From NCBI GenBank assembly GCA_947454055.1, contig CANGIS010000021.1, forward strand, positions 1 through 45,679: DNA of 45,679 nucleotides, in the 5' to 3' direction. How positions within the stretch are numbered: position 1 is the first letter of the stretch; every line of letters begins with the position of its first letter. Origin of the DNA: Hyphomicrobiales bacterium (GTDB lineage: Bacteria > Pseudomonadota > Alphaproteobacteria > Rhizobiales > Beijerinckiaceae). The notes under the pieces are model-generated. The model made no database searches and was not told the DNA's origin. It was given only the letters and a program-made list of their open reading frames with translations. A program made the position numbers and the translations under genes. Positions 17,565-26,806 of this stretch are shown in pieces.

Positions 17565-18983
17565 ATGAACCGTGACCGACATGCCCTTTTACGTCTATCG
17601 GCTCTTTCGGTAGCATCGCTCACCGCCTTTCCCGCGTTTGCCTCGGAGGGATTGGACGGTGCATCGTTCAGCGCTTTATGGGCGTTGCCATTTCTTGGAA
17701 TTTTACTTTCAATCGCGCTTTTGCCGATCTTTGCCCATCAGGTTTGGGAGGCGAATCAGGGCAAAATTTCAACGGCATGGTCGTTCGGGTTGCTGGTTCC
17801 ATTGCTTCTTTTTTCAGGTTCCGAAGCTACCGTTCACGCGCTCGTTCATACCGCCTTTCTCGATTACCTACCCTTCATCCTGATGCTGCTCGCCTTGTTT
17901 ACGACCGCAGGTGGCATTGTGGTGCGGGGCAATATCCATGGTTCACCCGCAACAAATGCCGCGCTGCTGGTGATCGGCGCCCTGCTGGCGAGCCTTATCG
18001 GCACGACGGGAGCCTCCATGGTCATGATCCGCCCGCTCATTCGGGCCAATGATAACCGTCGGCACAATGTCCATATCGTCGTATTTTTCATTTTTCTGGT
18101 GTCCAATATTGGCGGATCCCTGACGCCGCTGGGCGATCCGCCTCTTTTCCTTGGCTTTCTCAAGGGCGTCCATTTTTTCTGGACAACAACGAACCTGTTT
18201 CGAGAAACCCTCTTTGTTGGCGCGATCATCCTTGCCGTTTTTGTTGCCCTTGACCTCTATCTTTATCGGAAAGACGGTATCACACGCGACCCGACGCCGG
18301 ATTCACCGATCCGCGTCTCGGGAATTGCCAATATGGTATTGATCGGCGTGGTGATTGCCGCCGTCCTGATCAGCGCATCATGGAAGCCCGGAACAATATT
18401 GATGCTGGCGGGCATTGCTCTGGAGGGTCAAGACTTGACCCGCGATGCCATCATGATTCTTGTCACCCTCGCGTCCCTGCGTTTGACACGCCCCGATGAC
18501 CGTGACGATAACGGCTTCAATTGGGGGCCCATTCTGGAAGTCGCCAAACTGTTTGCAGGCATTTTTATAACGATGATCCCCGTGATCGCCATGCTTAAGG
18601 CCGGCCCCCATGGGGCTTTCGCGCCCTTGGTCGCCTTGGTCAGCCATGGCGATGGTACACCGAACCGAATGGCCTATTTTTGGCTGACCGGTGGTCTCTC
18701 GTCATTTCTCGACAACGCGCCAACCTATCTGGTGTTCTTTGAATTGGCCGGCGGAGACGCCCGGCACCTGATGACCGAAGGTGCCCTAACCCTCGCTGCC
18801 CTCTCCGCAGGCGCTGTCTTTATGGGGGCCAATTCCTATATCGGCAATGCGCCCAATTTCATGGTCTATGCCATTGCCCGCGAGCGCGGTGTCGCTATGC
18901 CAAGTTTCTTTGGCTATCTGCTCTGGTCGGGAGCAATCTTGATCCCGACCTTTGTTTTAACGTCTCTTGTTTTCTTCTCGTAA
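17565..18983 (+). CDS. Sodium:proton antiporter-like membrane protein (ion transporter superfamily)
   Basis: A 472-residue polytopic protein with about 11-12 hydrophobic segments after a signal-like N-terminus (residues about 1-25, ending AFASEG). The motifs SNIGGSLTPLGDPPLF (about 178-193) and NSYIGNAPNFMVYAIA (about 423-438) are the paired inverted-repeat substrate-binding loops of the NhaD/ArsB/CitMHS-type ion transporter superfamily. Similar proteins are annotated as sodium:proton antiporters. The counter-ion cannot be proven from sequence. AAAGG lies 5 bases upstream of the ATG. It is convergent with trxA (7-bp gap) and follows the toxin-antitoxin pair. Confidence 0.82.
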   Translation: MNRDRHALLRLSALSVASLTAFPAFASEGLDGASFSALWALPFLGILLSIALLPIFAHQVWEANQGKISTAWSFGLLVPLLLFSGSEATVHALVHTAFLDYLPFILMLLALFTTAGGIVVRGNIHGSPATNAALLVIGALLASLIGTTGASMVMIRPLIRANDNRRHNVHIVVFFIFLVSNIGGSLTPLGDPPLFLGFLKGVHFFWTTTNLFRETLFVGAIILAVFVALDLYLYRKDGITRDPTPDSPIRVSGIANMVLIGVVIAAVLISASWKPGTILMLAGIALEGQDLTRDAIMILVTLASLRLTRPDDRDDNGFNWGPILEVAKLFAGIFITMIPVIAMLKAGPHGAFAPLVALVSHGDGTPNRMAYFWLTGGLSSFLDNAPTYLVFFELAGGDARHLMTEGALTLAALSAGAVFMGANSYIGNAPNFMVYAIARERGVAMPSFFGYLLWSGAILIPTFVLTSLVFFS

Positions 18984-18990
18984 TCGGCCT

Positions 18991-19308
18991 TCAGACCGCA
19001 GAAGAAATCCAGCGTGACAGATCCGTCTTGGAGGCGGCGCCAACTTTTTGTGCGGCAAGAGCGCCGTCCTTGAAAATCATCAACGTCGGAATCGAGCGAA
19101 TGCCATACTGCGCGGCAATGCCCGGATTTTCATCGACATTGAGCTTGACGATTTTGACCTTGCCCGCCATCTCATTGGAGATCTCCTCCAGCGCCGGCGC
19201 AATCATACGGCAAGGTCCGCACCACTCTGCCCAAAAATCGACAACCACGGGCTGGGTTGATTTGAGTACATCGGCAGCAAAGCTGGAGTCGGTAACAGCG
19301 GCGGTCAT
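18991..19308 (-). CDS. trxA: Thioredoxin 1
   Basis: A 105-residue cytoplasmic thioredoxin, a general disulfide reductase recycled by thioredoxin reductase. The active site is WCGPC with Cys30 and Cys33, and the cis-proline lies in [10 protein letters not shown]. The length is standard. AAGGA is 7 bases upstream of the ATG. It lies 81 bp downstream of addA on the same strand, the common alphaproteobacterial addBA-trxA order, and may be cotranscribed or have its own promoter. Confidence 0.97.
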   Translation of the reverse strand: MTAAVTDSSFAADVLKSTQPVVVDFWAEWCGPCRMIAPALEEISNEMAGKVKIVKLNVDENPGIAAQYGIRSIPTLMIFKDGALAAQKVGAASKTDLSRWISSAV

Positions 19309-19389
19309 GGTGTGTTCCTTATCGGCCCAGAATCAGGCGGTCTGGCGAGAACGTATGAACGAGCCGCGAGATCGTCAAGAGATCGTCTA

Positions 19390-22300
19390 TCATTCAATGA
19401 GCGATAAGCTGGCATTGAGTACCTCATCGGGCACTTCAAGTACCACAAGCCCTGCAGTATATATAACAAAACATCTAATTTTCCGGCCCGGAAAGAGATC
19501 GGCTACCAGCGCCCGATAGGTCGCAAGCTGCGCCGCCGTCCGCTCTGGAACCGCTTTGACGGATTTTGGCGGGGCAGACGTTGTCTTGAAATCCGCGATC
19601 AAAACCTCGTGTTCCAGTACCGCCAGACGGTCGATTTGCCCCGAAACGCGCCTATTTGGATAGCCGTCCCGCCGCAAAAAGCCTGCAATCGGAGCCTCGG
19701 CCTTGCTGTTCTTCGAAAAAAGAGGCGCAAGTTCAGAATGGTTCATAATGCCACAAACATCGTTCGCCATCGCAATATGTAGGCCGTCGTCAAGCTCGGG
19801 AGCACGAGCCTTAAGATATTCCAAAGCAGTCGACATTCTTCGATCAGCCTGAACCATCGGCAATAGTTCGAGTAAACTATGGATAAGAATGCCACGGCGG
19901 CGTGTCATACGGTTAAAGGCCGTTTCAAAGGGGCGATCTGCTTGATCAGCTGCAGAAATGACATTGGACGGCTTAAGCGGAGGTTGGCTCACAAACTCTT
20001 CAACCGGCGCCCGCTTGAGCCATTCGGGTGGTACAAGGTCAAGGCTAGAAACTTCTGAAACCGCTTCGGGAAGAGGTTGCGGATAAGCAAAAGTCTGAAG
20101 TCGCCTTGCCCCCACAGGCCCCTCGTGATCGCCTATCTCACGCAAAATCGGTGAGAGCGCGGTATCGATCATCCGATACCAACAATCATCCGGCATTTTT
20201 CGCTTGCCGAGATAACCCGAAATATAGAGCCGATCACGGGGTCGTGTCATCGCCACATAAAGCAACCGCCGATGCTCCTCCGCTTCTCGCCGAATGGCCG
20301 CTTCCCGGATTTCGGCAATCACGGCGCTATCGGTTGTTTGGGAGGGCGACCACACCGGAATAAAGGTTCCTTTATCCATGCTGAGATTTAAAATCGGATT
20401 CAGCTTCTTTTTATCTACTGCCGCGCCGCAGGTATCGGGAAGATAAACAATGGGAGCTTCAAGGCCCTTGGCGCCATGTACGGTCATGACACGGACTTCA
20501 TTTCGACCTGCATCCATATCGCGTTTGACCACGAGATCGCTCGCCAGAAATCCTTCCAGAAACCGCGTTAAGGACGGCGTTTCCCTTTGCTCATGCTCAA
20601 GTGCGAGCCTGAGGAACTCATCAAGCGCATCGTCCGCCTCCGCACCCAAGCGCGCCTTAAATGACCGTCGACCGCCGCATGGACCGAGCACAAACGAATA
20701 AAATCCGAAAGGTCCATGATGAGCCGCGGCCTCCTGAAACGCGGCAAGCCTAACTTTAGCAGCGAGGAATGCAGGATCCCGATCATCTGTCTGAATGGCC
20801 GTCATCAGCGACCCTGACCGCTCTGCTGCAAGAAGCAACAGCTGATCTTCATCAAGCCCGACCAAAGGCGATTTAAGAACACAGGCTAACGTTAAATCAT
20901 CGTCAGGTGTCAGGGTCGACTGCCCTAAAGCGACGAGATCCATCACCGCGATATGGTCATTAAGTTTAAGCCTGTCAGCGCCTGCAACCGGTAGACCGCG
21001 GTCTTTCAAAGCACGGATCACCGTTTCAAAAAATACACTCCGCTTCCTCACCAAAATGAGGATATCTCCGGGTATAATTGCCCTGAAAATACCGGGCTTG
21101 ATTTCAATTCGCTCGGAAGAGCCCGCTTTAACCAAACCGGCAATATGATCGGCCACTTGGCGCGCAAGCAGAACTGGGGGCGACCCCTTGCCAGGCTCGT
21201 CCAGCGATGCCGTCCAATCCTCCGACGGCTCCACCCCGCTAACTTCGATCTCAGGCCAAATTTCGACCAAGCCCGGCGAGCCGTCGCGTTGGCTTTGATG
21301 GATGGTTGGCTCGGCATCACGATCCAACCCTTGATAATGCGAGGGGAGGCTGAAGACCTGATCAACAGCAGCCAACACATCCGGTGCTGATCTGAACGAA
21401 AGCGTCAGCTTTTCGTCGTGAAAAGCATGAAAATCAGGGCGGTCTGGATCGGCCAACGCTTCTGTTCGTTGCTTGAAAATATCACGATGATCAGAAAACG
21501 CCGTTGGCTCGGCGCCTTGAAAGCTATAAATGGATTGTTTGGGATCACCGACCGCAAAAACGGATCGATTGCCGGACTTGGCACTCTCACCTGCATGAAA
21601 CTCTGCTGTTAACAGTTTCAGAATTTCCCACTGTTCGGGGCTCGTATCTTGTGCCTCGTCGATCAGAACGTGATCAATTCCACGATCAAGCTTGTAAAGT
21701 ACCCATTGGGCACCGGCGCGTTTAAGTAAGTCTCGGGTTCGCTCGATCAAATCATCAAAATCAAGCACACCACGAAGGATCTTCTGCTCCTCATAGGACG
21801 CTATCACGGCACGTGCCACGGTCAGCAATGCGCGGGTTCGGGTAACAGTCTCGGTGGCCTTTGCAAGGTCCAATAAGGCAACAAGACGATCGCGTTCAAA
21901 GGAGAGCGCACGATAGAGAGCGGGAACTTTCTCCCGCACTCCATTGGTCACATAACCTTTATCTGACCGCGGCTCCAATTTGGCTGTTAAAAAGGCGGCA
22001 AAATAGGTTTGCTTCCATTCCTCGCCGAACGGCATAGCAAGAGAATCAATCAGCCTCCGACCGATGTCCTGGTCCTTGGGCGATGAAGCCAGAAGGATTT
22101 CGCCATAGCGGCGACAATCGGAGTCAGGTATGCGACCGCCGTATAGATCGTCCTCAATATCCTCTAACGACGTGTCCAAAGGCAGATTTAGACTTGATGC
22201 AATCTCCTGCATCAGTCGGTCAATCGAACCTCGATCCTGAGTATTGCCCTTGATCTCCTCGGCCAGAGCGAGAGCATTGGCAAGAATGGGTTCAAAACCA

Positions 22301-22875
22301 TGTTCGCCCGTTTGGCCGATTAAGGTCGTGACCGCAGCCGTAAAAATGGGATCACCATCGGTTTGTCGTTGGTCAATTACCTTCAACCGGGCAAGGGCCA
22401 AAAAATCGGCCTTTGTTCGGTCGTCGAGCACCTCGAACCGTGCCGGAACATTGGCCTCAAACGGGAAAAGGTGCAGGACGCGTTCACAAAAGGCATGAAT
22501 GGTTTGAATCTTCAGACCGCCGGGTGTTTCAACCGCGCGCGCAAATAATTGCCGCGCAAGTTTTAACCGATCCGCCCTCGGTTCATTGCCATCCAGCTTC
22601 GTAAGTTCATCCGTGAGCGTCTGATCATCAAGGCTCACCCAATTCGAAAGCTCGTTGAACACGCGGTTCGACATGTTCGCTGCGGCAGCCGTCGTATAGG
22701 TCAGCGCAAGGATCCGCGATGGATCAATTCCGTCGAGCAAAAGGCGCAGGATACGCTTAACCAGCACATATGTTTTTCCTGAACCTGCGTTGGCCGCGAC
22801 AAAAGCCGACGCCTTCGGATTCGAAGCTCGACGTTGCTTTTGTTCGGTATGAGTCAGGATATCGGAAGCGCTCAT
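19390..22875 (-). CDS. addA: Double-strand break repair helicase-nuclease AddA
   Basis: A 1161-residue UvrD-type helicase with a C-terminal nuclease domain. It processes DNA ends with AddB for RecA loading at Chi-like sites. Walker A is AANAGSGKT (residues 28-35, Lys34). Walker B is LIDEAQDTSPEQW, with motif III VGDPKQSIYSFQGAEP, motif V VMTVHGAKGLEAPIVYLPD and motif VI LYVAMTRPRDRLY. The C-terminal PD-(D/E)XK motif is GQIDRLAVLEHEVLIADFKT. Its ATG overlaps the addB stop (ATGA), so the two subunits are made together. Confidence 0.96.
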   Translation of the reverse strand: MSASDILTHTEQKQRRASNPKASAFVAANAGSGKTYVLVKRILRLLLDGIDPSRILALTYTTAAAANMSNRVFNELSNWVSLDDQTLTDELTKLDGNEPRADRLKLARQLFARAVETPGGLKIQTIHAFCERVLHLFPFEANVPARFEVLDDRTKADFLALARLKVIDQRQTDGDPIFTAAVTTLIGQTGEHGFEPILANALALAEEIKGNTQDRGSIDRLMQEIASSLNLPLDTSLEDIEDDLYGGRIPDSDCRRYGEILLASSPKDQDIGRRLIDSLAMPFGEEWKQTYFAAFLTAKLEPRSDKGYVTNGVREKVPALYRALSFERDRLVALLDLAKATETVTRTRALLTVARAVIASYEEQKILRGVLDFDDLIERTRDLLKRAGAQWVLYKLDRGIDHVLIDEAQDTSPEQWEILKLLTAEFHAGESAKSGNRSVFAVGDPKQSIYSFQGAEPTAFSDHRDIFKQRTEALADPDRPDFHAFHDEKLTLSFRSAPDVLAAVDQVFSLPSHYQGLDRDAEPTIHQSQRDGSPGLVEIWPEIEVSGVEPSEDWTASLDEPGKGSPPVLLARQVADHIAGLVKAGSSERIEIKPGIFRAIIPGDILILVRKRSVFFETVIRALKDRGLPVAGADRLKLNDHIAVMDLVALGQSTLTPDDDLTLACVLKSPLVGLDEDQLLLLAAERSGSLMTAIQTDDRDPAFLAAKVRLAAFQEAAAHHGPFGFYSFVLGPCGGRRSFKARLGAEADDALDEFLRLALEHEQRETPSLTRFLEGFLASDLVVKRDMDAGRNEVRVMTVHGAKGLEAPIVYLPDTCGAAVDKKKLNPILNLSMDKGTFIPVWSPSQTTDSAVIAEIREAAIRREAEEHRRLLYVAMTRPRDRLYISGYLGKRKMPDDCWYRMIDTALSPILREIGDHEGPVGARRLQTFAYPQPLPEAVSEVSSLDLVPPEWLKRAPVEEFVSQPPLKPSNVISAADQADRPFETAFNRMTRRRGILIHSLLELLPMVQADRRMSTALEYLKARAPELDDGLHIAMANDVCGIMNHSELAPLFSKNSKAEAPIAGFLRRDGYPNRRVSGQIDRLAVLEHEVLIADFKTTSAPPKSVKAVPERTAAQLATYRALVADLFPGRKIRCFVIYTAGLVVLEVPDEVLNASLSLIE

Positions 22876-25800
22876 TCCTCGCCCACCTCGTCAGTGCTGC
22901 CGCCGGTCAACGACCATTCCCTGACCCGTGCAAGGTGATCATAACGGGCATAGTCTTTCAAAAATTCAGGGTGTGGCCGTGACGAGAAACACCGGCAGGC
23001 ATTCCAATGCTCGTCGACCAATCGAACAAGTTCGATATAATGGATTTCGGCCAATTCATCGGGATCGAAAGGATTTCGAGTATCGCGGATCGGCCGTTCT
23101 TCGCCGCCATTTTTTCCGCCCAGTTTGACATAAAGAAGAGCCTCGGTACGCCCCCCGCTCAGCCCTTGGAAGGCATTGCGCTTCACCATTGCCGCCTCAA
23201 GTGTCAACTGAGGAGAAAAGCCAGCTTTGACCTGCAAGACACTCGGTGTTTTTCCGGTTTTAAAATCGATTATCGAAAATCCGCCTCCTGGACGAAGTTC
23301 GATCCGATCCGCCTGGCCACTCAGGATAAATTCACCGCCGCGCGGGAGCGGGATTGTGAGGGCCCCATGCCGTTCAACCGCAAATGGGCCCGCGATCCCC
23401 TTTCGGCGTTGCAAATCCCACCCGACAAACCAACGAGCCGAATCTTCGAAGCTGGGCCACCAAAAGGCTTGAAATTCAGGTAAATCGGCCACGGCTGCAA
23501 AGACTTCACGTCCGATGGCGAGCAGCTCTTCAAGGGGTTCAGCCGGTTGCGTGACGGGCCAATTTTCGACAAAGCGTGCAAAGGCTTCGTGGAACATGGT
23601 TCCCCGTTCGCTTGCACCAATCGACTTTCCAACAGCCTCAAGCGGGTCCAGTTTCAAGACGTGTTTCGCGTAAATCGAATAGGGATCCCGCCGCAAGGTT
23701 TCAATTTCGGTTACACTCAATCTGCTTGGCAATAGTTCAGGCGGAGGCACGGGCCTTGGCTGGCCAAGGGGCGGTACCGGGGCAGCTTGATCCAGTGTGC
23801 GCGACAGCGCGACAAGAGCATGGCCTCGTGTCAATACAGGGCCGAACAATGTTTCTCCCGCCACAGCCCTCATACGCTGCAAAAAGCGGGAGGGAACAGT
23901 AGGTGATCCACTCCGCTTGATCGCACGTGTAATAACGACCTCTTTAGTGCCCATGGCCTCGACAAAGTCATGGGCCGTTTGCCCGACGCGCCGTTCGGGA
24001 GCCGGCAGATTTAATTCGTCCCGCCACGGTCGATTGAGAAATGGATCCGTCCGCGTCTCCGGAGGCCAGACGGTCTCATCAAGTCCAGCAAGAATGATGA
24101 GATCGGCCGGCATCAATCGTGCTTCAAGCAATCCCCAAATCTTGATCCGTGGATGGGGTTTGCTAAATCTCGATATCGTAACGCCGGCCATCAACTGTTC
24201 AAAAAAGCCGGTATAGCTGCGGAAATTGCCTTCAATTCCGCAATCGTCCGAAGAAATCGCTGAATCAAATAAACCAGCGACAGCCTCTGCCCCGTCAAGC
24301 CGATCGAACGCATCCGGATTATCGAGCCGTGCTGCGACCTGCCGTACAGCCTCCTCATGCGCCGCCATAATGGCTAGAACGTCACGATGATGCATCGCTT
24401 GAATAACGCGATATATTTCCATCAATCGGGCTAGCACTGCATATGCTGCGGCCCAATCCAAGCTATCCAGTAAGCGGAGCGGGCGTGGCGATTTACGGTC
24501 GGCGCTACGTGCTGCGGCCAATGCAAGTGAGCTGTACATTCCTTCAAGCCCACTGCCCGTCAAAGGCGTGCGCAATAGGCCGATATCAATTGCCCGTTTA
24601 CCCCGGTCAAATAGGTCTTGTTCCATCCCAAGGGCTGCACCCCGATGATTAAGCAAGGCAAGCACGGAAAAGGGCGAAAATTGAGACGCAACAGCCTCCG
24701 CCACCAGCGTCGCCAGTGAGCCAGCTGAGCTTCGCTGGAGGGGTATGCCCGCTGAATCTTCAACACGGATCCCCCAACGCTGTAATTCACTGCCAACGCG
24801 CTCCGCCAAGGATCGGTCGGGCGTGATCAGCGCCGCAATTTTATCGGGCGTTTCAAGTACGCCTCTTAATGCTACCGAGATGGCTAAAGCCTCTTCATAT
24901 TCTTGTTCGGCTTCGACCACGCTGACTTGGTCGAGTGCCAGACCAAGAGAGACATCGCTAAGCCGTTCCGGGCGGGATCGCCAAAGCTCCGTCGCTTCAG
25001 GCGGCCGCATCACCTCCGATAGAAACAAACTACGCGTTTGTAATTCGGGGGTACTCTGACCAAGTGAAATGACATCGGCTCGCGACAGACCAATTACATG
25101 AAGCAGATGGGCCATTTGAGCTTGCGGGTGACTTGGATGTTTAATTTTTCCATCCTTATCGACCAACATATTCCACGAAAAATCATCCAAGGACTGATCA
25201 AGGCCCGGTAAAACAACGGCACCCCTCGGCAATCTTGCAATCGCGGAAATAAGCTTGGCGGTCGCCGGCATCGATCCCGTCGATCCCGCCGCAATAAAAG
25301 GCGCGTTCGGAAGTTCCTGTCGCAAACGCTCAGCCTCAGCCAAGATGATATGGTGGCGTCGTTCCGCTGCATCCATGACGCCTTGGCTAGAACAAAATGT
25401 TGGCCAGGCTTCTGACGCAATCGCCAGAAAATCTTTGGAAATACTCCAATACTCATCCGCTAAATCGAGTGGTGCAAGCGCGTGGACGTCCTCCCAGGTT
25501 TTGCCATGGATAACGAGTGTATCAATCAATTGTCCAAGCGCATCGGCCAATTGAAGTCCGTCGCGAACCGATTTTGCAACGACAAAGCCGCCAGGATCGC
25601 CAAGAACGCCTTCGGCGATCCTCGGAGAGAGGAGATGACGTGTCGAATCGTCGCTCAGCGTATCCTCGATCCGCTGAGCCCAAGCCAGCACAAGCTTTGT
25701 TAAAACCAGGCGGCGCCGGACAGGGTCTATTTCAGGAGGGGTTTCAGCGGCACCTACAAATGCTTCGATGCCCCGCTCGATAATGAGCCGGTCTTCGGCA

Positions 25801-26066
25801 TCATCGAGGCTGCCAAATGGCATAATCTTGGGCAGTAAAAGCGTTTGTTCGCCAGCAGCCGTTTCGATGAGATCTAGTAAAGAGCGGGCCGCACGCCGGG
25901 TTGGTAGCAAAATTGTCGCGTCCGAAAGTGAAAACGCATGCCCAGCTTCGGGCCAACCGGGAAGAAGCTGTCCGCCAACGATCGCCTTTGCCAAAGTATC
26001 GAGGAAAGGTGTCCCCGCCGGAATCGAAAATACGCGCGGGATTTCACCAGACATCATATGACTCAT
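22872..26066 (-). CDS. addB: Double-strand break repair protein AddB
   Basis: A 1064-residue partner of AddA. The N-terminal helicase-like part is degenerate, as in other alphaproteobacterial AddB. The C-terminal nuclease has LSGQADRIELRPGG and IIDFKTGKTPS, with the QLTLEAAM segment. The iron-sulfur cysteine set of Bacillus AddB is not seen. The start at 26066 overlaps the murU stop (ATGA). An open frame extends 22 residues upstream but is not family-like. The gene ends in a four-base overlap with addA. Confidence 0.93.
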   Translation of the reverse strand: MSHMMSGEIPRVFSIPAGTPFLDTLAKAIVGGQLLPGWPEAGHAFSLSDATILLPTRRAARSLLDLIETAAGEQTLLLPKIMPFGSLDDAEDRLIIERGIEAFVGAAETPPEIDPVRRRLVLTKLVLAWAQRIEDTLSDDSTRHLLSPRIAEGVLGDPGGFVVAKSVRDGLQLADALGQLIDTLVIHGKTWEDVHALAPLDLADEYWSISKDFLAIASEAWPTFCSSQGVMDAAERRHHIILAEAERLRQELPNAPFIAAGSTGSMPATAKLISAIARLPRGAVVLPGLDQSLDDFSWNMLVDKDGKIKHPSHPQAQMAHLLHVIGLSRADVISLGQSTPELQTRSLFLSEVMRPPEATELWRSRPERLSDVSLGLALDQVSVVEAEQEYEEALAISVALRGVLETPDKIAALITPDRSLAERVGSELQRWGIRVEDSAGIPLQRSSAGSLATLVAEAVASQFSPFSVLALLNHRGAALGMEQDLFDRGKRAIDIGLLRTPLTGSGLEGMYSSLALAAARSADRKSPRPLRLLDSLDWAAAYAVLARLMEIYRVIQAMHHRDVLAIMAAHEEAVRQVAARLDNPDAFDRLDGAEAVAGLFDSAISSDDCGIEGNFRSYTGFFEQLMAGVTISRFSKPHPRIKIWGLLEARLMPADLIILAGLDETVWPPETRTDPFLNRPWRDELNLPAPERRVGQTAHDFVEAMGTKEVVITRAIKRSGSPTVPSRFLQRMRAVAGETLFGPVLTRGHALVALSRTLDQAAPVPPLGQPRPVPPPELLPSRLSVTEIETLRRDPYSIYAKHVLKLDPLEAVGKSIGASERGTMFHEAFARFVENWPVTQPAEPLEELLAIGREVFAAVADLPEFQAFWWPSFEDSARWFVGWDLQRRKGIAGPFAVERHGALTIPLPRGGEFILSGQADRIELRPGGGFSIIDFKTGKTPSVLQVKAGFSPQLTLEAAMVKRNAFQGLSGGRTEALLYVKLGGKNGGEERPIRDTRNPFDPDELAEIHYIELVRLVDEHWNACRCFSSRPHPEFLKDYARYDHLARVREWSLTGGSTDEVGEE

Positions 26067-26806
26067 AAAATACTGAGCATAAGTTTTTGCTCGGCGTCGG
26101 CAATTGCATCGGGCGTTCCAACATGCAGCCACTCGCCGTCTAGACGCAAGCCAAAGAGGCGGCCTGTTGTGATCGCCCGATCAAAAATCAAATTCAAGGA
26201 AAAGGGACCTTCCGGCGTATCGACGAATAATTCTGGCTTCATCAGGGCAACGCCGGCATAGACAAACGGAGCCACAGCGCGTTCTGGCCGCCGCGAAAGT
26301 CGTCCGTCGGAATCCATTAAAAAATCACCCCGTCCATCATATCCTGTGATTTGTGCCCCCGATGCTAGAAGCAAAAGGACGTCCATGGCTTGAGGGCTCC
26401 ACGCTTCTGCCAATCGCCTGATATTGGAACGAGGCCCATCGATCCAAAATGAATCCGCATTGAGAACGAAAAAGGATTCTTCCCCTAAATGGCCAAGGGC
26501 CTTTTTAACACCGCCACCGGAATCCATAAGTTTCGAGACTTCATCCGACAAATGGATCTGTGGTGTTTTGATCTTGCTTGCAAAGCGCTGCATCTGCTCG
26601 GCAAGATGATGAATATTGATGACGACATCTTCAACGCCTGCATCCCTCAACGCGTCAAGGATAGGAGCAATCAGCGGACGCCCCGCAACGCTTACAAGCG
26701 GCTTCGGAGTCGTCGCCGTTAACGGCCGCATCCTGAGGCCTAGCCCCGCCGCAAGGACCATCGCGCGCTTGGGAACGGAATAATCTGCGCCAGATGTCTT
26801 TTTCAT
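26063..26806 (-). CDS. murU: Nucleotidyltransferase, MurU-type (MurNAc-1-phosphate uridylyltransferase)
   Basis: A 247-residue nucleotidyltransferase with AMVLAAGLGLRMRPLT (about residues 14-29) followed by TTPKPLVSVAGRPLI, the nucleotide-binding signature of the NTP transferase family. MurU turns MurNAc-1-phosphate into UDP-MurNAc in an alternative cell-wall recycling route, following the sugar kinase AmgK. An AmgK domain is in the gene immediately upstream, and the two overlap by four bases (ATGA). The start at 26806 is chosen by this overlap; the frame is open to 26854. MurU is inferred from gene context; other sugar-1-phosphate substrates are possible. Confidence 0.88.
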   Translation of the reverse strand: MKKTSGADYSVPKRAMVLAAGLGLRMRPLTATTPKPLVSVAGRPLIAPILDALRDAGVEDVVINIHHLAEQMQRFASKIKTPQIHLSDEVSKLMDSGGGVKKALGHLGEESFFVLNADSFWIDGPRSNIRRLAEAWSPQAMDVLLLLASGAQITGYDGRGDFLMDSDGRLSRRPERAVAPFVYAGVALMKPELFVDTPEGPFSLNLIFDRAITTGRLFGLRLDGEWLHVGTPDAIADAEQKLMLSIL

